DNA of 64,000 nucleotides from Aurifilum marmelostoma (lineage: Eukaryota > Ascomycota > Sordariomycetes > Diaporthales > Cryphonectriaceae), in contig JAMXSV010000003.1 in NCBI GenBank assembly GCA_027559495.1, forward strand, positions 868,001 through 932,000, given 5' to 3'. The notes below the pieces were generated by a model that made no database searches, was not told the DNA's origin, and saw nothing but the letters and a program-made list of their open reading frames with translations. Both the position numbers and the translations under genes were made by a program. The first letter of the stretch is position 1. The number at the start of each line of letters is the position of its first letter. Positions 55,590-64,000 of the stretch are shown in pieces.

Positions 55590-57760
55590 TCATGCCAAGC
55601 GCTTCCGCTTGCGGTCATCGTCACCTCGAGGGTCGCTGTCGTCATCATTGTTCAGGATATGCGCCATGCTGCCCCGGCGCGTCGGGGGTGCTGAGCTGTC
55701 GTGCTGGAAGATGCTCCTCCGCTGGATAGCCCGGTCCCACTGGAAGTTGTCTAGCTGCTTGAAAGTCTCACCGTTGGAATACCCAGGTGCCTGGGGAGGC
55801 GGGGGACTAGCCGGCCTAGAATGAGGGTGGGAGGGCTGCGACGGGAAGGCGTAGTGGGACAGCGATTCGCGAAGACGGTCGTCATTGGGGCCGAGGTGAC
55901 TAGGCGACGAGGGCAGGTGGCTCGACGGAGGACCCGAGGCGTACGGCGCAGGTGGCTGTGGCCGCCAGGTGTCGTGCACACGTATATCGGCCGAGGTGTG
56001 CCGCCGCAGCAGGCTGCTCGGGGGCGGCTCGATGGCTGAGAGTGGTGGCCCAGGCGGCGGCGGAGGGTTGGGCCGCAATGTAGGCGGCGATGACTGCGTG
56101 GTGGAATTACTGTTGCCCTGGTTCCCGCCGCTGCTGCCTCCGATCGAGCCATATGGTCTCTTTGTGGTGATGGAGAGGTTGGACGGGACCTGTGGCCTGT
56201 AGTCGTACGGCGCACGGGGTTGGGGAGGGGCCAGGCTGGATCTCCGCTGGTCGTCCTGGGGAAACTGCCGTGGCGAGATTGGAGCATTGTCCACGCCGCC
56301 AAAGTAGGGTCGCCGGTCGAAGTAAGCCTCGTGGGGCTCCTCAAGACCACGGAGGACCTCGAGCTGGCGCGAGACCTCGCTGTTCAACGCATATGCTGTC
56401 ATGAAATTAGCCTTGCCATTATGAAGACGACGACGACGACGACGACGACGAGGGACGATGATGATAACGCGTGTCTCTCGTCCTCAGGCCATCAGGAACC
56501 AGGAACTTACCATCTTTATACTGCGGGCTATCAGGGCCCGCGTTCGACATGACGACCCTCACGAGCTCCTGGTTGATATGCAGGAGGCGATTGACCGAGT
56601 CAAGCAGGGCCTGATGCTTGATGCTTACAAACTGCGCGCTGGACTCGGACCGGTCAAGCCTATAGGTGAGCTCGTGCACGGCGCGCTCCAGGTTGACGAG
56701 CCTGGGGTCAGCACCGTCCGGCACAGGTGGCATGGGCTCGGCAGGCGTCCCGGGCTGTGACGCCGCCGGTGGTGGCTTCTGCGGATGGTGCGTGAGGTTG
56801 TGGCGCGAGGCGCGGCGCTTGATCTCTCGCAGGCCGACCAGGTCGCCCCTCTTGAAGTTGTTCTGGCCGTGCTTGAACTCCCATAACGGGTGCTCTGGGC
56901 TTCCATTGTGGAACACGTCGCTCACTACCAGGCCGTCGAGTCAGCTTGCTGCGCGTCCCCTGGTGCGCCAGAGAGTCTTGGTTGGTAACTTACCCTTGTG
57001 GAAGCCATACATATTGAGCTGTCGCACGAAGGAAGAGATGTTGGTATGCTTGAAGTATTGTCTGGCAAGCTTATATCAGCCCGTCTGTCTCGTCCCCTCC
57101 TCTCTCTCTCTCTCCACACCCTCTCAGGTAGTTGCAGACATACGCGAGCACTTTGGAGAACTCGTTGCTCGGCGACATGACGAAGCTCTCCTCGGACGGA
57201 GACCAGGAGATGAGGTGTGCTATGGTGGCGTCCTCCAGCATGCTATTGTGTTCAGGTCAGCAACTGAAGACTGTGTTTTCTGCTTCTTCTTCTTCCTTTT
57301 CCTCGTTTTCGTCTCTCTCTTTTTCTCTCGATCTCCTGGAGAACCAACCAGTCGGGAGGGTTCCTCACTTGTAAAGCTTGTGTATAAAGGCAGTCTGCAC
57401 GATCTTGGGGCCCCCGACCGCGGGGGCAGCAGGCGGCGGCGCGGCCATGGTCATGGCATTGGCGGGCACGAGGGCGGAATTGGTATTTCTCATGGGGTCG
57501 GACGATGCGCCGTTGGTGTCGACACCGGGGCTCTTGGTGGCAGACGGAGGAGCAGATGAGCGGGTGGGAGTGGTGATGTCCATGGGGTCGGAGTCTGGCG
57601 GGCCAGACATCTGGATGGTCGGGGTGAGGATGGGTACGGTGCGCGGGGCCATGGGGTCGTCATTGCTAAGCCCATCGCTCAGGGGCGTCCTGTGTGGGCT
57701 TCTCTCCATCACCTGTGCCATCTGTACCCGCACAAGAGGTAACGCCGTCAGCATTGCCAT
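55590..57760 (-). CDS. sfl1: HSF-type transcription factor, Sfl1 family
   Basis: Model complement(join(55590..56395,56511..56924,56994..57061,57144..57242,57369..57760)), 592 aa; introns of 115, 69, 82 and 126 nt, all GT-AG, single frame throughout. The HSF-type DNA-binding domain (about residues 124-225) spans four exons: FIHKLYNMLED, AHLISWSPSEESFVMSPSNEFSKVLAQ, YFKHTNISSFVRQLNMYGFHK, then VSDVFHNGSPEHPLWEFKHGQNNFKRGDLVGLREIKRRASRH. The SDVFH...LWEFKHG form points to Sfl1 rather than Hsf1. A predicted coiled coil (LERAVHELTYRLD) follows, then a long Pro/Ser-rich tail ending in a basic cluster DDRKRKRLA. Sfl1 proteins regulate filamentation, flocculation and stress genes in the nucleus. ATG 57721 (MAQVMERSP) is an alternative start if a leader intron ends at GGTACAG. 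Confidence 0.9.
56425..56451 (+). repeat. (GAC)9 trinucleotide repeat inside an Sfl1 intron
   Basis: Perfect GAC/CGA repeat within the intron at 56396-56510. Its units do not disturb the splice sites. Confidence 0.9.
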
Positions 57761-58388
57761 AGATCTCTATCTGGTCGGGGCGCTGAGGTAAGAGGAGAAA
57801 CGAGAAACTGGATCGACGATCTGCGAGAGGGGGAGGGGGGTTTGGGCCAGCAGACGACACGAGCGTGATTGAGAGAGAGGGGCAAGGGACTCGAACGTTA
57901 TGACTGACGGAACATAGAAGGAAGGAGGAGAGAGAAGAGAGAGAGAGAAGAAGAAGAAGAAGAAAGAGATTGGGGTGGGGTGGACGGAGAGGGGGGGGGG
58001 AGCTGGGGTTTTAGGATGGCTTCCAGAAGGAGAAGCAGAAGGTACAGGCCTATACACACCGCATTGCTCCTCTCCAAGGGCGGATTGGACTCGGTCGTCG
58101 CAGTCGTAGCAACAAGGTTCTCGTCCTAGAGGGGTCGTCTTCCTCTGTTGGCGAAGGGCAGGCGACTCCAGGTACGAGGTGGTCCAGGAGCTTGATCCCA
58201 GGAACCCCGTCCGACAAGAGACGTGGGCCGTCCTCCAATAGGGGCCGTCTTCTTCGGTCGAGAAGCTTTCCAAGGGAAGTAAGGGCGGCAGGACTTGTGA
58301 TATGTCACCCCGTCTTAGGTTGTAAGGGTTTGTAGGTTTGGGAGATTGAATGGGGATCTCGCTACGGTGAGCGGCGAGAAGGAGGGGG

Positions 58389-58410
58389 TGTGTGTGTGTG
58401 TGTGTGTGTG
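58389..58410 (+). repeat. (TG)11 dinucleotide repeat in the Sfl1 leader/promoter
   Basis: Perfect TG repeat about 630 nt upstream of the Sfl1 start codon. Confidence 0.9.
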
Positions 58411-60512
58411 GTAGGCGGAGCGGTGGATGTTCGCCGACCAGATCACAAATGTCGGTCGAGCCTCTCTCGGGTACCGATGCGGCGGTGCAGCCAACCAAGC
58501 TCGTGCAAGCCGTGCAGGACAAGAGTCCGTCTCGGGTCCCGCACCCAAAGAGAACGAGAATATAATAACAATAAAAAAACCCCCAAGAAATGGAAAAAAG
58601 CAATGAAAACAGACAACCACCCCTAGACGACAACTTTTAAGAGTTATAGATTCACTATTGAATTGGAGGGACCTGACCTATGTTGTGGCCACTCCCTGTT
58701 GTGATTGATGCTGTAGTATCTGACAAGACATTGGGTGCAGGGAAGAGCTTAGAGGTGTGTGTTGTGTTGTTGATTGAGTGGTCAGAAGGAAGGGGAAGAG
58801 AGAGGAGGAAGAGAAAAAAAGGAGCTGGGCAATTTAGAAAGGCATGGACAACAGAGCCCAGATGGCCCGCTTAAGGTCCACCAGGGGAAAGAAACAGAAG
58901 AGAGAGAAGAGGAAGACGGTGATGGGGGGAGGGGGGAGAGCTACAAGGTACCCGGGTACTGTACTACTACTGCGGTGGTATCTATCTACAGCTACAGCTA
59001 GTACCTGGTGGGCACAGGCGGGCATAGGTGGGTTCAGGTGGACAAGAGGTGGGCATCTTTTGGTGGGGTGGGGGTTGCTGTAGGCTCCACCTGGGGGGAG
59101 AGGGGGAGGGGGGAGGGACCTGCACTCAGACCTGCAGCCCAGGAGCTTGGCCTGGAGCCCAGACCCAGGAGCCAGGGTACAGTGGATGGCCTATGGGTAC
59201 CGTGGTGGTCCAGTACAGTAGTGCCCGTAAGTGTCAGTGGAATGGGGGGGGGGGGCCACTGGGATGTGCTGCAGGAAGTACTACCAAACTATGGTACAGA
59301 GAGTGCATAGCATGACAGCATTCAGTAGCCATGTCTGTTTTTTCATTACTGTGACATACCGCGCACTTAATGTATGTATATGCAGGATCATCCTTCCCTC
59401 CTCCCCGAGATGCAAGCATGCCAGTAGCCTCTTCTTTGCAACACCTGAACGGGTATATACTTTTTTTTCTTTTTTTTCTCTTTTCAAATCCTTCTTCCTT
59501 CTTGTGGGAGATGTGCCTCGATATGAAACCAAAAGCTGGAGTGGCTGTGGGATGGGATCTCTAGGAGAATGCATCTCTTCAGGGGGAAGGGATATTAGAG
59601 AGGAGGGCATGGAAACAGATCCTACGGCCTAACCTTAGCGCACGCGTGTGTTTTTGTCACCTCTGATTACGAGAAAACGACCAAGGAACGAAAGAGGACT
59701 CGCCTCGCACTTTTCATCATCATCAGCATCATCATCATATCAATCATTCCTTACTATCAACAATGAGATGCATGCGCTGGACAGCCAAAACCCTGTCTGG
59801 CTTCCTTCGTTTCCATTGTTGTCTTCTCGAATCCTACCGTTACCACCTGATACTATGCATGCGAGAGAGAGACCCCACACATGTTTTCAGCCCACCCAGT
59901 CAGCCAAGTCCACCAGCCATGCAGGTGAATGAATATCCTCCAGGGGGAGCAAGGACGAGAGAAAGAGAGAGAGATGACAAGCAGCCCTTCCTCACCACCC
60001 CGGGGCCCCGGTCAAGGAGGACAGGCAGTTGATCACCTGAAGGGCTTCGTGTCAGCTACCACCACCACCACCACCACCATCACCACAACCACTGCAGCAC
60101 AGTAAGACAGCCGGATGACCGCCCCCGAAGGTGCTTGCTCCCTCTTGCCGATCCCATCCCCAGCCCCGTGTCGACGGCGACATGATAAGGTTTCGCCAGT
60201 CCCAAACAAGACAGCAGCGCCATCCGGATTTCTCGATTGGGCCCAAAGAACCGCACTACCATTGCAGCTCCTACCAGGTACTACCAGAGTAGCATTCTGC
60301 TGTTATACCATGCGTGGAAAAGTAGTCCTATAGTACGTACTACTACCATCTATAGTGCTAGCTACTTTCTGACCCCTCCATTTCTTCCTCTATACCCTCG
60401 CGATTCAGCCCTGCATCCTGCCGGGCTCTCGAGGGCTTCCTGACCACCGTCCGCACACCCACCCACCGTCTACAGGAGGAACAAGGAGAGAAGAGAAGGG
60501 AGAAGGAGAAGA

Positions 60513-60525
60513 GGGGGGGGGGGGG
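60513..60525 (+). repeat. Poly-G run (G13)
   Basis: Guanine run at the end of a 50-nt purine tract. Confidence 0.95.
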
Positions 60526-61975
60526 CAGAGACAGGTCAAGGGAGGCCATTGGCTCAGAGCAGGGCTCTTTTCTCGAATCTGGACCAATCCGGCGGGAGCG
60601 GACACCTACCATGCCGACCGTGATCTGCAAGCTTGATGTACGTGCCCGCAATGGTTCTGACAGATAACATGCAGCAAGACAAGAAAGAAAAACGGAATAC
60701 ACTCCGCCCCTCATTCTTCTTCTTCTCCCCAGCGACGTTGTTGTGTCAGGTTTCTTTCCATCTCGGTTTTGCTACAGAGCTTGAAGTCTCGAAGGATGGG
60801 ATGAAGCAGTGTCACGACCGAGCCGAAATACTCTTTTTTTTTTTCTTCTTTCCTTTTCTTTCTCTGCTCCTTCGTACTGTCGTGTACAACAGAGAGCGGT
60901 CTCGTGCAGCACGAGACGCTTCAGCTTCCGGCCAAAATCGCTGAATTGCTGACTAGGTCCCCAGGTACGACCAATATGACGCTAGATAATGACAGCAGGG
61001 CACTCCAAAGCCCGACAGTCAGTAGAATGACAAGGGAATGCTCCTTTCTCTCTTTGGCAGGGGTGTGGAGGCGGAGGAGGAGGAGGAACCGCCCCGGAAT
61101 TGATCTGAGCACGGGGCAATGTGTCTGGCCATCTCGATGTTGCTGCAGCCGTTAAGAAAAAGAGAGCAAGAGGGTCGATTGATAGGCGCACAATGGGCTT
61201 TCTCTCTCAGCTCCATGTACTGACAGATACCGAGGTTCAGCCATCATCCCCTCTCACCCACGCGACCGCCCATCCAGCCGACCATCCCCTCCTTCAGCCC
61301 CCGGCTTTGACAAGCTTCCATGCCATGCGTATGATTCCTGACCACCCGCTCTCAGGCACACTCTCACTGCTGCACTCTCCGGCCGAGGACATGGTTACGC
61401 AAGCAATGGCGACAGACAGACAAGACCCGGAATCACTCCCGAGTGAAACTCTTGAAAGCCCGTGCCCTATCGTGCAGTTTCTTCCTGATGATGGCTTGGC
61501 CGAGCGTCCTTTTATCCCTAATCTCTTCACTGAACAAGAGGAGAATGTGTCGTGGTGCTATTGGCCTACAGACGAAAGCACCCAGTCCCTTCAACACAAG
61601 TCGTGGGCTATTTTTTCCCAACTGCGCTGGCATCCATGAATCGACAGACTTGAGCCACCACGTCAGTTTACTATATATGACGTGTCAATGTCAGGCCGCC
61701 GCCCGTTGACCTTTCTCTGCATGCACCTGTCCTCGAAAAAAGAAACGCCAAGAAGCCCACCTTGGCGTCTTGGTGGCTGAAAGGCGCTGCACATGTCCTG
61801 GTTTCGGGATGGATCATGGCCCCGACAAGCCGTTACGTTCTGGCGTAGAGGTGAAGGAAGTGGTGCAACAGGCGGGCGAGCTTGTAGGCGGGCGAGGTTT
61901 CATCTCATTAACTACCTGTCAAGGCGCACCACAACGGTCAGCAGCACCGACCACGGGTTCAAGCCTTGGTGCTGT

Positions 61976-61989
61976 CCCCCCCCCCCCCC
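61976..61989 (+). repeat. Poly-C run (C14)
   Basis: Uninterrupted cytosine run, intergenic. Confidence 0.95.
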
Positions 61990-62158
61990 AATGCCGTCAG
62001 CCGAGAGAGGATAGGACAGAGGTCACGATGATGCCTCGAATTTTCCATTGTGCTCCAAATTCTCTCGAGGACATCACCCGCTGTGGCGCTGCACACTGTG
62101 AATGTGACACTGGACGATCTTGCTGCTTTCTCATATCACTTCCTCAGTCTACAATCCA

Positions 62159-62171
62159 CCCCCCCCCCCCC
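62159..62171 (+). repeat. Poly-C run (C13)
   Basis: Uninterrupted cytosine run followed by T5, intergenic. Confidence 0.95.
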
Positions 62172-63441
62172 TTTTTCTTATCTAGGCTCTTCGGCCCTTT
62201 CAAAGCAAATCAGTTCTTCCAAAGTAGTAGTAATACCCTATATACCCTGGGCCCCTCTTGGCAACCCGCCACAACAGCGCCCCTCACCCCCCTCGTTCGG
62301 GACTCGAGCAATCCTCCCGTGCTGCCGTGCTGATCTGCCGCTGCGGACGATCCCGCTCAGGGAGAGAGACGGGAAACCTAATAGACTGAAAATGACGATG
62401 AACCTTGGGAGAGAAGAGAATCCATACGACTGGCAGGAATCGTCCTTTTTCTTTTCTTTTTTTTTTTTTTTTTCTCTCTCGGGGCGAAAGGCGGCCGCAT
62501 CTATATGGTCTAGAGAGGAAATTCCACGCTAATGAGGAACCTTATCCGACTTAGTCGACTTACTATATCTGCCCAGAAGCCTACTATCTTTTTCCCATGG
62601 CGGAATTGGTACATGGTACATAACGTGGTGACGTCTCTACGAGCTATTAACCTTTTTTTTCTTCTTTCTTTCTTCTTCCTTCGAACCACTAGCCAGGCTC
62701 GGATTGCGAATTCCAGAAACCGTCAATAGAACAAGAAATACTCTCAAGTGAATGCGAGTACAAGCAGAGATTACATGTTTTTGCCAATATCACAAGTACC
62801 CGCCTAAAATCTAACCTCACTGAATCAAGACATAGACCATAGGAAAAGGGAAGGGGATCTTTTGGGGGGGAGGGGCAGGCCTCGAGCATTTTCTACCTCA
62901 TCGGCCAACTTTGCCCTTTCTCTTTTTCTTTTTCGTTGTTCCCCTCGATGTCTCATTTCGAGCCAAGAGACTCATATGGCGGTGTGCGGCCCTGCCGCTT
63001 GTTCTCTTGAGTCGAAATTTTTGCGACGAAAGAGGGAAAAAAAAAGAGGAAAGAATTCAAAGTGAGCAAGTTACAAATGAGTAAAAAGTAAATTCGAACA
63101 AGGCAGACAGACTCACTATGCAGATCAAGGGGTAACACGAGGTTTGTTTTTTGGCAATGGAGAGCGTGAGGTGGTCCCCGAGACATTTTGTTATTGGACG
63201 GCATGGGGTGAGGGGGGGGGGGGGCGGGGGATTTTTAAGGAAGACTTGAGAACAGAACTGAGATGGTTTCAGGAGAGAAGAAGGACGTTTTGCTCTCGGC
63301 GAGGATAAAGTGAATTGGGGGGGGGGGGAAGAAATAGCAATAGCTCCAGACGCCGTTTCCAAACATTATTCAAACGTGTCTTGCGCGTGCCCAGGGCCAC
63401 ACGCCTCCTCCTCCTCGTCGTCCTCCTTCTTCTCCTCCTCC

Positions 63442-64000
63442 TTACTCGACCTCGTCCATCCCGTTGACCCGCCTCTCGGCCACCTCGCGGATCTTCTCCC
63501 CCAGGATCGTCCTCCCGTACCTCTCGGCCACCTTGCCCGCCGCCTCGAGCATCCGGCCCGTGCGGTCCCGCATGAGCTCCACCATCTCAAGGGCGCGCAT
63601 CCCCCGCTCCTCGCCCTCGCGGCACTCGCCCGCCAGCAGCTGCAGGAGCGTCTTGTCGATCTCCACCTCCAGCCTGGCCAGCGCCGACCGCTGCGCGTGC
63701 GTGCTTGTCGTCGCCTCCACGAGGTCCGCCATCTGTGCCGCCTGGATCCCGCGGAGCATGAACTGCTGCTCTAGCCTGCGGGTCTCGGAGGTGCCCGACT
63801 CGTCGGCGTCCATGTCGGCGTCAGAGTCTTCTCCGCCGGCGGCGCCGCCATTGATGGCCTTGTGCTCGGACTTGGGCGCGGCGGAGCTGAGCGGCACGGA
63901 GAAGTCGAACTCGGACAGGAGGGGACGGGGGAAGTAGGGATACTGGTCGCCGCCTTTCAGGATAATACAGTGGAACTTGTTGTCTGCCACTGCGATGGGG
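63442..64000 (-). CDS. mcl1: C-terminal end of Mcl1/Ctf4 (AND-1/SepB family), partial
   Basis: The last 185 codons of a minus-strand gene that continues beyond the right edge; the stop is at 63442-63444. It reads IAVADNKFHCIILKGGDQYP then FPRPLLSEFDFSVPL, the sequence where the central propeller domain of Ctf4/Mcl1 meets its C-terminal helical domain. An acidic linker (DSDADMDADESG) and a helical segment (LEQQFMLRGIQAAQMADLVEATTS through EMVELMRDRTGRMLEAAGKVAERYGRTILGEKIREVAE) follow, as in the trimerising C-terminal domain. Ctf4/Mcl1 links the CMG helicase to DNA polymerase alpha and other partners at the fork. The N-terminal WD40 half is outside the window. Confidence 0.88.
   Translation of the reverse strand, partial: PIAVADNKFHCIILKGGDQYPYFPRPLLSEFDFSVPLSSAAPKSEHKAINGGAAGGEDSDADMDADESGTSETRRLEQQFMLRGIQAAQMADLVEATTSTHAQRSALARLEVEIDKTLLQLLAGECREGEERGMRALEMVELMRDRTGRMLEAAGKVAERYGRTILGEKIREVAERRVNGMDEVE

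Larger units (their letters stand above)
57761..63441. other. 5.7-kb gene-free region upstream of Sfl1
   Basis: No gene supported. The nearest 1 kb is C/T-rich on the mRNA strand and is likely the Sfl1 leader, with (TG)11 at 58389-58410 and G10 at 57991-58000. G/C homopolymers occur at 59244-59255, 60513-60525, 61976-61989, 62159-62171, 63212-63224 and 63317-63328. CAT and CAC trinucleotide repeats lie near 59717 and 60056. A 172-codon frame (61121-61639, plus) has no recognisable domain. The right edge is the 3' side of Mcl1. Confidence 0.55.

Noticed and set aside
56425..56451. (GAC)9 as a coding Arg/Asp repeat in Sfl1
   Set aside because: It lies inside an intron with clear GTAAGT and ACAG ends that join conserved exons in frame.
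61121..61639. 172-codon frame upstream of Sfl1
   Set aside because: No domain or codon-bias support; could be a species-specific gene but cannot be claimed.

Overview
The window is nuclear DNA of a filamentous ascomycete, most likely a Sordariomycete. Genes carry short GT-AG introns (about 58-140 nt) with CTGAC/CTAAC-like branch points. Intergenic DNA is long, pyrimidine- or purine-rich and full of homopolymers. The gene set (HET-domain protein, HymA, Sfl1, Sfi1, Hul4, fungal Pol iota) is typical of Pezizomycotina. The species cannot be named from the sequence alone. Identities below come from reading the translations; no database was searched.

Layout, left to right: the 3' end of an unrecognised gene (3-299); the HECT ubiquitin ligase Hul4 (2608-6445); a divergent mitochondrial pair, mitoribosomal protein mL61/Mrp49 (minus) and the YqeH-type GTPase Gep3/Mtg3 (plus), sharing a 377-nt promoter; the PP1 inhibitor Ypi1; a 6.7-kb gene-free stretch; a DENN-domain protein convergent with TRAPPC13 (both membrane trafficking); DNA polymerase iota; a beta-lactamase-fold serine hydrolase; a low-complexity nuclear-looking protein of unknown function; an accessory AT-rich part with a HET-domain gene and a short-chain dehydrogenase; the divergent pair HymA/Mo25 and cytosolic isoleucyl-tRNA synthetase; a small twin-CX9C protein (NDUFAF8-like) divergent from the spindle-pole protein Sfi1; a mitochondrial-type seryl-tRNA synthetase; an intron-containing tRNA-Trp; the HSF-type regulator Sfl1 with 5.7 kb of gene-free DNA upstream; and the C-terminal end of Mcl1/Ctf4.

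Most genes are housekeeping and structurally normal. The points that stand out are: (1) four +1 frameshifts, all inside C-runs, in two otherwise intact conserved genes (DENN and SerRS); (2) an apparent 3-nt microexon in mL61; (3) a GC-AG intron in TRAPPC13; (4) a tRNA-Trp with an 82-nt intron; (5) a short two-exon twin-CX9C gene; (6) an unusual number of G/C homopolymers of 10-15 nt, all between genes or in introns. The window shows no CRISPR array, transposase or rRNA. I see no convincing undescribed system. The C-run frameshifts are the strongest anomaly, and assembly error is their most likely cause.
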